Part shown: positions 34,677 through 46,127 of the stretch, piece after piece
Layout of the letters: every line of letters starts with the position of its first letter
Position numbering within the stretch: the stretch's first letter is position 1
From: Tridacna crocea
Taxonomy: Eukaryota > Mollusca > Bivalvia > Cardiida > Cardiidae
DNA: 64,000 nt
Direction of reading: 5' to 3'
NCBI GenBank assembly: GCA_943736015.1
Contig: OX031059.1
Coordinates: forward strand, 44,775,159 to 44,839,158
Program-made: the position numbers and the translations under genes
Notes under the pieces: model-generated
What the model was told of the DNA's origin: nothing
The model's database searches: none
The model's input: the letters and a program-made list of their open reading frames with translations, nothing else

Positions 34677-34899
34677 TTAACCCTTTCCCAAACAACAAAT
34701 TTTGGACCCTTCCGAAAGAGTTTGCAGATGACAATTTTTGATATGGAGAAAATGGCAGAAAGTTCTCAAATAGGGTAGAAAACACTGTGGGAAAAGAAGA
34801 AATTGCTCATTATGAGCAATTTCTCCTTTTCTCACAGTGTTTTCAAGAGACTTCTACTGCAGACATGTAAAAACCAGGGCTTGTTTGGGAAAGGGTTAA
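34677..34899 (-). mobile_element. Family A variant with different palindrome and ends
   Basis: TTAA ends, but the TIR is CCCTTTCCCAAAC rather than C[C/T]C[A/T]TTACCA. The axis reads gaaattgctcattatgagca, a different symmetric core. Confidence 0.9.
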
Positions 34900-35141
34900 G
34901 GTTGTGAAGGTATTTGAGAGAAACAATGTGCATTGTTATAAACAGGTTGTCATGTAAAACATGTCATCAGCACTTGTCATAGTCCCTACAATTGTCATTT
35001 CTCATGTCTCGGTGACTTGGTCTGCATACATGTACCTGTACTGACCTCCTGACCTTTCACCCATATTTCAGTGCTCTGCAAAATATATGTCTAGATAATA
35101 AAAGTTCAGTAATGGTCAGCTCTTATAGCGGACTTATGATG
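34900..35141. other. Unannotated spacer
   Basis: Nothing seen. Confidence 0.5.
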
Positions 35142-35143
35142 TA

Positions 35144-36702
35144 CCGTATTTATTCCAATAAAGGCCCGGGCGTTTATTAGAATGATGATCAATGATGACG
35201 TTGGGGATGAGCGATTATTAGAATCATGATCAATGACGAAGTTTGGGGTGGGCGGTTATTACAAGTTAATTGACTTTGCATCGCAGGGAATAGATCTAAA
35301 GTGACCAATTCAACCCTCAAAAAGACGTAAATACCATGTTTTAATCAGCATCTACGTAATATCGTCATTCATATAGCCATTTTTCACTCTATAACTGCGT
35401 ACAATCATTGTTTACATCGGAAATACGGAAGAAGTGCAAAAATAGACTGTCCTGTCGTCCGTGCTTGTTCGTCACAACGCCAGTTCGTCCATGGGCTTGG
35501 TCGTCCCTGGGCCTAGTTGGCCAAATCCTTATTTGAAAAAGATAAATTACTCCAAGCGAACAAATCTTTCCTTCTGAAGATTCTTCCATCGGGTTAGTAA
35601 TGTCCGATCTTAAATTCTTGGAATTGCCAGCAAATGGCGCCAAGACTGGGGCCATAAACACCCCATAAACACCCCTTACAAGATACGCGCTCGATTTACC
35701 ATTGGGAACACCTTGTTCAATTCTACGAATCAAGCCTCGGATGTATGCCGACAGACTACTTCCAGAAGGAACAACAACACCCCCATAACAAGAAATACAA
35801 TGTCATTATCGCGCAAAAGTTTGGAAAATTTCGGCCAATCTTTCGATCTAGCCCATTTTTTCAAGTGCGTAATCAATGCAAATCCTAAATTAAGCCATTT
35901 ATGCTGCTACAGCTAGACTTACCGTCATTCTACAGGATTTGTTGCCATTCGAAATGGTTACTAGTTGACATCATTTGGAACATCCCGAGAACTATGTAGT
36001 AGGGAGTATCTGTCGAATAACCGAGGTGTTCCGAATGTCGATTTACATGTATCACTCCCGCGAAAAGCTGACGTAATATATATTTCGATTGTGTCACTTG
36101 TGACTCACTGTTGTGAGAATCAATGTGTTAACCCCGTAATTTTAGATATGGTTGTAACAATAATGGCAACTTGTATGTTAGTGTCTGTGAAATCTGCTGT
36201 TAAAGGATATCATGTATACAGAAACGAATTTTCTAAAGGGACAATTTTAGAATGCTTACAAGAACCAGAAAACGAATACAGTGAATCAGCAATTATCGTG
36301 AAAAAAGGTGAAATAGTTATTGGGCACGTGCCCGAAGGACTTTGTCAATTATTTACAAAACTTTTCAATGATGGCCTTGTCGTCAACATTTCGGCTGAAA
36401 TAACGGGACCTCCTCGGCCGTCCTCGAATGGAATCTTTGTGAAGGGTGGCGGCATAGAAGTGCCATGTTCATGCAAACTGTACAGATCTGGTGAGAGGAA
36501 AGCTGAAGTGCGATTATTTTTAAAGAAGGAAATACTGAAAATTACTGCATAGACCGTAAGTCGAAATATTTTGACTCGGTGGTGGGCGTTTAATAGAATC
36601 ACCAACTTTTCAGTAAAATCTACCACTTTACGGCCGATTTTATGCGCTTTTTTGGGGACTGGGCGTTTATTAGAATAAGGGCGATTATTAGAATAAATAC
36701 GG
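35144..36702 (+). mobile_element. TA-flanked TIR transposon carrying a HIRAN gene
   Basis: Perfect 12-bp ends CCGTATTTATTC / GAATAAATACGG, flanked by TA (35142-35143, 36703-36704). Inside each end lie three copies of gggcgtttattagaat or near variants (35167, 35208, 35250; 36584, 36661, 36679), all in the same direction rather than inverted. The 1.56-kb body is CpG-richer than its surroundings and encodes one clear protein (36148-36552). The left half has open frames on both strands with no recognisable domain. No DDE transposase is visible, so the element is non-autonomous or uses an unrecognised enzyme. Confidence 0.85.
36148..36552 (+). CDS. Stand-alone HIRAN-domain protein inside a transposon
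   Basis: 134 codons from the first in-frame ATG to TAG (alternative ATGs at 36163 and 36175); the frame is open upstream to about 35965 but has no earlier ATG. HIRAN signature from about residue 18: VKGYHVYRNEF, then EPENEYSESAIIV, then VIGHVPEGL, and a C-terminal GGGIEVPCSCKLY. HIRAN domains in HLTF/Rad5 bind 3' ends of single-stranded DNA; here the domain is almost the whole protein, with no helicase or nuclease attached. Location inside TIRs makes it element-encoded. A role in binding transposon ends or cut DNA is my inference. Frame intact, no internal stop. Confidence 0.7.
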   Translation: MVVTIMATCMLVSVKSAVKGYHVYRNEFSKGTILECLQEPENEYSESAIIVKKGEIVIGHVPEGLCQLFTKLFNDGLVVNISAEITGPPRPSSNGIFVKGGGIEVPCSCKLYRSGERKAEVRLFLKKEILKITA

Positions 36703-36748
36703 TATTTTCCCTTTTACCAATATCTTTCTTATCAAGCAATCCTGTGTT

Positions 36749-37150
36749 TTAAGTCTTTACCACACAATGACGACTTTTAACGACCTGAGGAAGAAGCCTT
36801 CCAAAAAAACTGTGGAAAAAGGAAAAAAATGCTGGTAACCATCATTTTCTCCTTTTTCCACGAAGTTTTCTACCCTATCAGAGACAGACTTTTGGACTGG
36901 ACCAAATTCAAAGCATTTGCAGACAAAAAATTTAATCTTGATGAAATGATGATTTCTTACTTCGATTGGGTAGAAAATATTGTGGGAAAAAAAGAAAATA
37001 CTGGTAACCAGCATTTTCTCCTTTTTCAACAAAGTTTTTTACCCCATCAATGAAAAATTGGGACATTTGAGCCACTATTAAATTGTTGCCTGCAAAAGCT
37101 TTCAATTTGGATGGTTCTAAACTTTAGTCATGTCATAATAAACGGGTTGA
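36749..37150. mobile_element. Family A composite (three segments)
   Basis: A '+' left half (36749 to about 36886) continues directly into a '-' left arm and centre (to about 37030), then a '+' right arm (to about 37150). Looks like A inserted into or recombined with A. Confidence 0.8.
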
Positions 37151-37203
37151 CCACTGAACCACACCACAAGTCAATGATGTAAAATTTTGGTGCAGAGTGC
37201 TTA

Positions 37204-37405
37204 TTAACCCATTATCAAACCATCCCTACTTTTGACGCCCCTAAGAAGCCTTTTGAAAAATGGTCACCAGCATTTTCTCCTTTTCCCACAGTGTTTTCTA
37301 CCCTTTCCAGAACAAATTTCTGTTTTTTAGTCACCTTTATTTTGTCGTCTGCAAATGCTTTCAGTTTGGACCAGTCTAAAATTTTCTTGTGTGGTAAAGA
37401 GTTAA
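37204..37405 (+). mobile_element. Family A copy, left half-palindrome deleted
   Basis: TTAA ends. gaagccttttgaaaa jumps to atggtcaccagcattttctc, losing the first half of the palindrome. Confidence 0.92.
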
Positions 37406-37649
37406 AGCAAGGAAGACAATCAATGCAATGGCTTTTTTGAATGTGAGCAAAATGCTCGAATGCCACCAAAGGCGGGTATAAAGAATATTTTCGATAAAGC
37501 TGCAAGGTAAAAAATGCATGAGATAGAACACATGCAGTAGTCTGTCCCATTAGAAGGATTTATTGAAAAATTTTGTTTGTGCATGCAGAGGATTTTGTCC
37601 TTTTTTGAACCCTTCAAAATTCCATTACACCTAGTCTGGATCTAGCATT

Positions 37650-37875
37650 TTAACCCTTTACCCCATAAGGCATTTCTATGGTATCTCTAATTGACCCTAT
37701 ATAACAGCAAGGATGAAGCCGTTTCTTATGTGTATATGACACCGTTTGATAGTGTAGAAAACGTGGTAAAAGGTGAAATTGCTCGTCACAAGCAATTTCA
37801 CCTTTTGCCACAATGTTTTCCTAAGGCTCCTACAACCAATGCATAGAAATGAGTATCTATTGAGTAAAGGGTTAA
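37650..37875 (-). mobile_element. Divergent A-related TTAA element
   Basis: TTAA ends, ccctttacc/gtaaaggg TIRs and gtagaaaac...caatgttttc shared with A, but the core is ggtgaaattgctcgtcacaa and the left arm is unrelated. A sister family. Confidence 0.8.
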
Positions 37876-38074
37876 GCTATGTTGTTTTCTATACCTTTTT
37901 TACATGTTTATCAAAATCATTTTGTTCACATTATACCAAAGATGTGAGGGAGACACTTTTTATCCATTTGTCAAAATGTCAGAGACCTGCCTCTGTAATT
38001 TGAGTGCTCTTCAGAGTGAGAGGAGCAGCTAAGATGAGACTGGGCAGCTAAGATGGGTCAGGGTACTTAGAATC
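37876..38074. other. Unannotated spacer
   Basis: Nothing seen. Confidence 0.5.
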
Positions 38075-38303
38075 TTAACCCTTTCCCAAACGGCAAACTT
38101 TTGGACTAGATCAAATTGAAAGCATATGCAGACGACAATTCAATTCTTGCTGAAAAGATGATTTCTGTCTATGACAGGGTAGAAAACATTGTGGGAAAAG
38201 GAGAAAATGCTGGTTACCAACATTTTCTCCTTTTCCCACAATGTTTTCAAAAGGCTACTATTCTAGACCCATAAAAACCAGGGATTGTTTGGGAAAGGGT
38301 TAA
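38075..38303 (-). mobile_element. Family A, CCCTTTCCCAAAC subtype
   Basis: 229 bp, TTAA ends, standard ctggttacca core with the alternative TIR also seen at 34677. Confidence 0.94.
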
Positions 38304-38525
38304 ACTGTAAATTTCATCCAAGATATATTACAAAGGAGTAGCCTGGCCCTTCTTGGCACTGTTGGGAAGTGCAGGATTTGCCCTCAAAGGTTGAATCCTT
38401 AGTGTAGACACTTGGCTTGTTATTGGAGTGTTGTTGGGTAAGATGGATTAGAACCTTGGTTGTGGTGATAGCCACAAGACACAATGAGAAAGTGAGATCT
38501 TATTACAACCAGAATGGAATAATGT
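38304..38525. other. Unannotated spacer
   Basis: Nothing seen. Confidence 0.5.
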
Positions 38526-38729
38526 TTAACTCAGTCCAAATTGAAAGCATTTGCAGACAAGAAAATAAATGTGAATTAAGAATTGAATTTTGATTTTGGA
38601 ATGGTAGAAAACATTGTGGGAAAAGGGGAAAATGCCGGTTACCAGTATTTTCTCCCTTTCCCTCAATGTTTTCAAAAGGCTTTTTTCCCAGGGTCATGAA
38701 AAGTGGGGATTGTGTAGTTATGGGGGAAA
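38526..38729 (-). mobile_element. Family A copy with left-end deletion
   Basis: TTAAC then directly tcagtccaaattgaaagc; the right end has decayed (tagttatggggg). Confidence 0.85.
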
Positions 38730-39175
38730 GCTGATGAGGTGCATAAAGGAACATAAAACACCATTCAATTAGTTTCAGAATGAATAAACGAAACTTGGCA
38801 ATTTGAAATGCATTTTATGGACATGTAACATCCATTAATGTTTTTGACATGCATTCAAATTAACCTCCCTCAAGACCGTGATTTATTTCGACCTACATGC
38901 AAGTTGTCTCATTAGTAAAATTGTCAGGTGTGTTTTTGTATTACAAATTAATTTGAAAACATGCATGGAAATATTTGTGGTAATTGTTGATATAATTTAT
39001 CAACTTAACATTGATGTTTTCCGTGCATGCTGATCAACGATAACCTTTAAAATGAGGGATTATTACTGAATTCAACTGACTTTCTATAAAAGTTTATCCC
39101 ATCGCACTTTGGAAAGACAATGTAAATCAGAAAATGCATAGAACTTAGTCTCATCTTTGCTTACCCAATAGTATC
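38730..39175. other. Unannotated AT-rich stretch
   Basis: Nothing seen. Confidence 0.5.
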
Positions 39176-39569
39176 TTTTATTTCATGCTTTCAGGTAGGA
39201 TATCGAGAAACGGCATTGAAAATATTTTTCGATATTACGACCAGTGAAAATACCGATTTTCATGTTCTTGTTGCCTAGCTAAATTGCGAGTGCCTCACAA
39301 CTAGGCGAAAATATGACATCATTTACCTTAGATTTCTCGCGCTTTACGTAATATTGTAATGCATTGCTCTGTGGGAGGGGTATGCTACGGTGAATAATGG
39401 AAAAAATTGTTCTAGATTTTAATACAGCTCCTCCCAGAAAGGGTTACAAGCATGAAATAAATAGAATATTTGTTTTTTTCGGTGAAAGATCGAAATTTAT
39501 TTCATCGAGTGAACACCATCAGTAATATTTTCATGAGTGGTGCACACCGAAAAATGCAGATATCCTCTA
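39176..39569. mobile_element. Repeat family C, copy 3
   Basis: Most complete copy. The sub-block 39178-39460 is bounded by inverted tatttcatgctt / aagcatgaaata. No ORF. Confidence 0.8.
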
Positions 39570-39664
39570 CATGACAAAATTAATGGTCACAACAAAAAGA
39601 CTAATCAAGAAACAACAGCCAAACCAAACAGCCATCTGTAACAACCTGGCAGAAAAGACCACTA

Positions 39665-39855
39665 AATTGTGCAAATATTTTAAGTCCAACATTTCAGATG
39701 ACGATTTAAATGTGGATCAAATGATGGATTTTTTCTTTGACAGGGTAGAAAACATTGTGGGAAAAGGAGAAAATGCTGGTACCAGCATTTTCTCCTTTTC
39801 TCACAATGTTTTCAAGAGTGTTCTTTCTCCCGGCAATTAGAACCAGAGATTGTTA
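39665..39855 (-). mobile_element. Family A copy lacking its left end
   Basis: The arm from about tttaagtccaac and a full centre (ctggtaccag, one axis base lost); the right end has decayed. Confidence 0.8.
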
Positions 39856-40470
39856 TGTGTATATAAGCATGAGACCAAAGGATTATTGAGATGGAAAAAA
39901 GCCATGAATTTGTGTATGGCTGAGAAACTTATTGAAAAGTTTGTGCATGAATAATTTATGTTGGGTATCAACTGAGAGTTTTAATCCATAGAGCATGGAA
40001 TAAACCTTGAACACTGACACTAGAATTTATACTAGAATGCAGTTGTAAGGTTGCTCTTGTTCAGAATGTTTCAATTTTGAGGCCAATGTATGTAAGATAA
40101 GAGTGCATATGTGCAGTCTGATCTTCATCTACAATGGCTGCATAAAAGCAATATTATGTCATTGTGAAAGCCGCTTGAAGGGGTAAGTCAGATGGAATAG
40201 GAGAATGTTACATAGTTCCTGGGGTCTTTGTGTTGGAGTTTTAAAAAAAAGTCATATTTGGCTCTTTACATTGGAATTCGTTCTTTGGAATGTGGACCGT
40301 TTCATCAGTGAATGATTTTTTTTTTCAACTAAGTAGACAATTCTCAAATATGGTTTAAGTAGACGATACTCAAATATAGTTGATTGATCTCTCAACTGCT
40401 AAAATTCAAAGAAATAATTGTCATATGATTGTGATGGCTTGCTTCTAATGTCTTTACCAACGAAACAAAA
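39856..40470. other. Unannotated; one family E arm near 40113
   Basis: gtgcagtctgatcttcatct; no gene seen. Confidence 0.5.
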
Positions 40471-40472
40471 GG

Positions 40473-40532
40473 ACAGTCTAGATTCAAGATCAGACTGCAT
40501 GTTCTCTGCAGTGTGATCTTAATCTCTGTTGT
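40473..40532. repeat. Family E palindrome
   Basis: tctagattcaagatcagact...ctgcagtgtgatcttaat forms an imperfect hairpin. Confidence 0.75.
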
Positions 40533-40626
40533 CAGCGAAAGCACAGTTTTTTCCCATGGCATGATAGGGATCATTATACTTAGACAAGGTTACTCTCATA
40601 ATTCAGTCCTATTTAGACAAAAATAT

Positions 40627-40825
40627 ACTTTATAGATCTATACTAATTGTGACAACCTGCTTCAAAAAACAACAAAATTATATTTTATAGATCTATACTA
40701 ATTGTGACAACCTGCTTTAAAAAACAACAAAATATATTTTATAGATCTATACTAATTGTGACAACCTGCTTTAAAAAACAACAAAATATATTTTATAGAT
40801 CTATACTAATTGTGACAACCTGCTT
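40627..40825. repeat. 54-55-bp tandem array, about 3.6 units
   Basis: Units starting tatagatctatactaattg at 40631, 40686, 40740 and 40794, almost identical, so recently amplified. Confidence 0.95.
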
Positions 40826-41290
40826 CAATGGTATCATATGGTGACTGTGAGCCTCTTTTTACCAGGAGTGCTATGGCTCAAGACTTAGATTAATTGTTTG
40901 AAACTGTAAATTATTCTGATATTGCAACAATAGTCATAGACCTTCCTAATTTAAGCTCCGCAATTAATTCTTCAAAACTGCTGTGGGAAGAAACTGAGAA
41001 TGGAAAGCATCGTGGAAAACCTTTGCTTGATGACAATCTAGTATTTCGGTAAAAGGTCTGAACTGAAGCTGGTTCCACACTTGAGCAGTTCATTTGTCCA
41101 CTTGAACTTTTTCCGGTATGGACAAGTCCATAAACCATGTTTAAAGAGTTATTTTTCAATGGACAAGAACTGTGCATAGGACTAAAGCAAGCCTGGGGAC
41201 ACCCAGGGGAATGATTATGAACACAGAGGACATGAATAATGTAGAATCAAATCTAGGTCTCTAGGGACATCAGTCATTGTGATGGATGCA
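40826..41290. other. Unannotated stretch
   Basis: Nothing seen. Confidence 0.5.
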
Positions 41291-41519
41291 TTAACCCATT
41301 ACCAAACGACAATATTTTAGACTGGTCCAAATTGAAAGCATTTGCAGACGACAAAAGAAATGTAACTTAAAAATTGAAATTTGTTTTGTGAAGGGTAGAA
41401 AACATTGTGGGAAAAGGAGAAAATGCTGGTTACCAGCATTTTCTCCTTTTCCCACAATGTTTTCTAAAGGCTTCTTTCTCAGGTGCGTCAAAAGTAGGGA
41501 TTGTGTGGTAATGGGTTAA
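41291..41519 (-). mobile_element. Family A copy, intact
   Basis: 229 bp with TTAA ends; clean '-' orientation representative. Confidence 0.96.
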
Positions 41520-41556
41520 ACTGTCTCCAATACAGACATTTGCTGAGCCTTACTAG

Positions 41557-41784
41557 TTAACACTTTACCCAACAATCCCTGGTTTTCACGAATCTGAGAA
41601 AGAAACCTTTTTGAAAACATTGTGGGAAAAGGAGAAAATTGGGAACCAGCATTTTCTCCTTTACCAACGATGCTTTCTACCCTTCCCAAAACAAACTTTA
41701 TTTCTGGAGTCATACTAATTTTGCTGTCTGCAAATGCTTTGAATTTGGACATGTCTAATATTTTGTTGTTTGGTAAGGAGTTAA
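41557..41784 (+). mobile_element. Family A copy
   Basis: TTAA ends; a small deletion at the axis (gaaaattgggaaccagc). Confidence 0.93.
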
Positions 41785-41931
41785 TCAGTGTTGGGATTGG
41801 TGTTAGAAAGCCAGGAAACACATCGTTGCCTCACTGACAGCCATGATATGATGAGAGCTGTTAAGATGGCGTTAAACTCCAATATAGACAGACCAGTTAA
41901 TCCTTTCCTTTGTTGTATGTCTTTATGATGC

Positions 41932-42167
41932 TTTAAACCTTTGCCAAACAGTTTGGTGTTAAAATGACTCACAGGATGAAAGCTTATGGAACCATTGTTG
42001 GGAAAGGAGAAACTGATGGTTAACGTCATTTTCTACAGTTTTGCCATTTCGTCCAGTGCGGTCCATGTTATTAAAGACTATACCATTTTTCTTAGCCACA
42101 TGAAAATTATTGTCTGAAAAGGCTTTTTATATGAACAATTCTTAAATTTTGCTCTGTAGTAAAAGGT
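41932..42167 (+). mobile_element. Family A, old copy
   Basis: Decayed throughout (gaaactgatggttaacgtca); ends unrecognisable as TTAA except ttaaacc at the left. Confidence 0.6.
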
Positions 42168-42442
42168 AGTCTGTCTCAAAGACAGACATTTGGTGACCAC
42201 AATGGCCTAACATTGTACTTTACAGTTAACCTTGTGTTACCAGAATTAGCTTTCATGATTCCTTTGTGGTTCTTTGGTTAATGCTTGTATTGAGGAAATC
42301 TTTGATTTTCCTCAGTCTTTGGTGGATGTGTTGGGAGTTTTCTTATGCTTGACACTGCAAAGTCTGAAATCATTTCTGACTCAGTTATGAGCAGTTTTTT
42401 GAGAAATCAATAAAGATGATGAAAAAGATAGAATGTCACAAT

Positions 42443-42634
42443 CAGAGCTCCAGATAGAGGGAGTGATTTTGATTTCAATTTTGAAAATATTAATTATTCT
42501 CTACTGAACCCTATGTTACGGTTACTCATTAGAGTCGTCTCATTGAGACGATTCTAATGAGTACCCACGACAGAGGGTTTGGAAGAGAAATAATGGATTT
42601 AGAATATTATCACTCCCTCTCATCTAGAGCTCTG
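42443..42634. mobile_element. Palindromic element B, copy 3, best preserved
   Basis: agagctccagatagagggag / ctccctctcatctagagctc ends and a central hairpin gttactcattagagtcgtct / gattctaatgagtac. Confidence 0.85.
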
Positions 42635-43800
42635 CACGATGTTATTCCTGAAGTTCAGTTAAAAAGCAGTATAATCATTTTATTTGAACAGGCCTATTTC
42701 TTTTAATTTTTTCTGTCATTATGATGTTAAATCAATGATGCCATTAATGGGGCATACGGCACATAATGGATGGAGCATATTTGTGCATCTATAGTGCTTT
42801 CAGCTGTCTCCTTTAATAGACAAGAGGACTAAATTGATAAAGCTCAAGTAAATTTTAAGCAATAATAGAAAAGAATAGCAAATTCTGATAGATCAGTTGA
42901 TTGCTGACAAGTTTGTTACAGAAATTAAAATTAAAATACTCTATTGAGATTAAGTACAAAGGGAAGTCTTCGAAAAACCAGCCTGTAACCCACCTTTGTC
43001 ATCTGCACTTTTCTTTCAGTTAGACTTGTCTTAAACTTTGTCATTTGGTAAATAGTTAAGAATCAATTGCCACAAACCACAGTGTGAATCGTAATGTGCA
43101 GGTCGGAACTAAGTAACCACAATTACAGTTTTGATGATAAGCTTCAGAATTATGAGAATTTTTTCATGAAAAATCTGCTGGCAATGGGTCAGCTGTTAGA
43201 AAGAAAGTTTGGTCTCAAATGGAAGTGAAGAGAAACAAGAAGAAATAGATGACAATTACATTTACTATGTTTATGGAGTAAGGGTTACATTTATGGCTCA
43301 TTTCTGTCTCCATTATTAGCAGTTTTCTGGAAAAATTGGGCGAGATTTATGCAATTCTGGGCACATCATTTCAGACACTAATTAAATAAGCTGCACCAGA
43401 AAGGGAAATCTGATTACCAATGTATAAATTGGTTTGTATTGCGTCATTGCTTTTAGTCCTGGACATGGCATTTTTCAGCTTTCTATTGCTTAGTTTCCTG
43501 TAGACAAATTTTTCTTCCTTTTTGTGCTGGTCTTTTCCTACTTGAACAAAGAGTCTAGGGTAGTGATGCAGCGTACAATTCAATTCCAGGGTACAAGTAG
43601 TTTGATTCTTACTTGAGGCACTATGGCTTTTTCCTTGGAATGTCAATTGGACAGGACTCTTTGAAGCCATAGCACTAGTAACACCAAAGACATACATGTA
43701 TGTGTTGGCTTTCATCATAATTTATCTAAAATAATGTTGAAAGTGGCATAAAACACTTTTACATCAATTTAGCCTTAACCATGTTCCAACTTTTGACAAC
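42635..43800. other. Mostly unannotated
   Basis: A solo family A right end lies at about 42998-43059 (gttagacttgtcttaaactt ... ggtaaatagttaa). A 115-codon minus-strand open frame (43371-43718) shows no domain and no splice support. Confidence 0.5.
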
Positions 43801-43805
43801 CTTGA

Positions 43806-44033
43806 TGTCTTTCCCAAACAACAAAATTTTATACTTTTCCAAATTGAAAGCAATTGCAGAAGACAGGATAAACATTACTCAAAAACTTATAAACTTGACT
43901 TCAGAAGAGTAAAAAACATTGTGGGAAAAAGAGAAAATGCTGATTACCAGCATTTTCTCTCTTTTCCACCATGTTTTCAGAAGGCTTCTATCTCAGGGAG
44001 GTAAAAACCAGGGATTGTTCGGTAAAGGGTTAA
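43806..44033 (-). mobile_element. Family A copy
   Basis: ctttcccaaac-type left end; the right TTAA (44030-44033) begins the next fragment. Confidence 0.88.
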
Positions 44034-44178
44034 ATGCTTTTGAAAACCTTATTGGAAAAAGAGAAAATGCTGATAATGAGCAAGTTGTATGTCCAAAAAT
44101 ACTGGTTTTCACAATGTTTTCAAAGTTTTCTTTCCCATTGTCAATTTAAGTTGGGATTATGTGGAGAAAGATCTTTAA
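44030..44178 (-). mobile_element. Family A fragment sharing TTAA
   Basis: The left arm is missing; a decayed centre (gaaaatgctgataatgagca) and right end remain. Confidence 0.6.
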
Positions 44179-44707
44179 GACAAATCCAAGGATGCTGGTT
44201 GAATATATCTTGACAAATTGTAAATGGAGATGATAATCATTTTCCTGTTTGTATCAGTGCTCTTTGAAATTCTGTAAAATGTCTGGAATGCAAATGTGAT
44301 CTTAGTCTTCGGGTTCAGTGGAGGATTATGACTGATTTGGGTAGAATTGAAAACTTGGTGAAACGGCCTTTGTAGTAAAATATAATTTGTTTAACATTCA
44401 GTTATTTGTTATGGATGGCCAGTCAACTAATGGAAATCCCATTTCAATGTTATGACCTTCATTTCACCCTGGATGCCTTCTGCACAATTGTACCAGCTCC
44501 TGTGTACGATATGGATGAAGATTAGAGTGCAACTTGATCTGTAATGTACACTGTAAGATGGTCAGCACTTCTGTAAAGATGTTCTTACCAAAAAAAAATA
44601 AAAACTTGCCACAATCTACTAAGGTTATGTCAGTAACAATATGCCAAAAAAAATTCTTCCATACTGTACTGAAATATTACATTTCATCAATGTCTTGCCT
44701 TCAAGGG
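44179..44707. other. Unannotated stretch
   Basis: Nothing supported. Confidence 0.5.
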
Positions 44708-44919
44708 GTAACCCTTTACCACATCATAATGACACTTAGGAAGAAACGTTTGAAAATATTGTAGGAAAAGGAAAAAATGCTGGTAACCAGCATTTTCTCC
44801 TTTTTCCACAATGTTTTCTACCCTTTTTAAGGCAAAGTTTATCATTTGAGTCACATTTGTTATCTGCAAATGCTTTGAATTTTGACTTGTCCACAATTTT
44901 GTTGTGTGGTAAAGTGTAA
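44708..44919 (+). mobile_element. Family A copy
   Basis: Ends mutated to GTAA; a short left-arm deletion (cacatcataatgacactta); perfect centre. Confidence 0.9.
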
Positions 44920-44958
44920 TCTATTTTACTGTAAAACATTTTTTCAACCCATTAGCAT

Positions 44959-46127
44959 TAGGGCTCCGTACCGGTACTCGATATATATCGAAAACCGGTA
45001 TTTTACGTTCGATAGATATATCGGATCGAACGTTTCTGTATCGAACAAAATATCGATCATCAAAAGAAAATAAAAGTAAAGCATATAAATACCCAGTTTA
45101 GTTGTTTTTAATGGCGAAATTCATTACGAGTTTACTTTAGGTAATCTCTAAAGTCGAGTAGTCGTAGAGGTAGGTGTGGCTACCTGGGAAACTTACAACC
45201 AATCGTAATGCGTCATTCTTTATTACTCGCCCTGTACCCGTTACACAATGGATGACAATTAGCTAATACCCCTATTCTCGTTCCCCCGTCATGTTGTTTG
45301 AAATCTGCAAATTATGCATCAATCAGCAGATTGCAGACAAATTTACGCTGATAATTGGTCAATATAGTTGATTAAAGAAAGGTAATGAACATCTCGTGAT
45401 GTGATCGAGAGGTAGCGATGGAAATAATTGAAGCCATGACCTTTCAACCTTCCTAAGATTTTATTTGGTCGATCTTTTAATATTGCCGAAAAATGTGGCT
45501 CGAAAATCAAATCTCTTTTTCCATCAGATTATCTGAAATCAGTGTTCCGACTCGCGTAAATTATTGTGTAAATCATTTTATAGACTTGAAATTTGCATAA
45601 CAAATATTAATCACACGCGAGACCTCACGTAAGAAAAAACATGGACAAAAAAGGCCATTATCTGTTTATCGTGAGTAAAATAACAGGTTTTGATGCTAGT
45701 TTTAATCCTTATTGAGAAATCTATGTCGAATCATGCGAACATACCTATCCAGAAATTAACACGCATGAAAAATTGTTCGGTGAAAAAAAAACACGGAAAC
45801 CCATGACACAACAAAATGTGTCCTTGACATTGTCCGATCAGAGTCCTCTTAGACTGTCTTTTCAGCTTTTTAATGAGTAGTAAATGTAGATCTAGTTAGA
45901 ATTCATATTAACTTAGGCCTACATAATTATGAAATTTCAATACAATCTAGAAGTGTTAAATTTGCGGTATTTTGTTTTTCAGGTATGCTGAAAAAAGAAC
46001 AAACACAATTTTCGCATTTTTTTCTTTCTTTTCTTGAAAATTGAAATATCATATGATATATCGAATATCGATCATTTTGTATCGATACAAATATCGTATC
46101 GATCAAACTGACCGATACGGAGCCCTA
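44959..46127. mobile_element. hAT-like DNA transposon, non-autonomous
   Basis: Perfect 12-bp ends TAGGGCTCCGTA / TACGGAGCCCTA and an exact 8-bp target duplication attagcat (44951-44958, 46128-46135). 8-bp duplications and ends of the form YARNG define hAT elements. Both subterminal regions are packed with tatcgat-type motifs (cgatatatatcg, tatcgatcat, tatcgatacaaatatcg), likely transposase sites. The 1.17-kb body has no transposase ORF. Confidence 0.9.

Noticed and set aside
35389-35733. Minus-strand open frame in the left half of the HIRAN transposon
   Set aside because: Lacks an ATG at its start and has no recognisable domain; could be a decayed second gene but is not supportable.
43371-43718. 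115-codon minus-strand open frame
   Set aside because: Longest A-free frame in its region, but biased AT composition, no motif and no splice signals in register.
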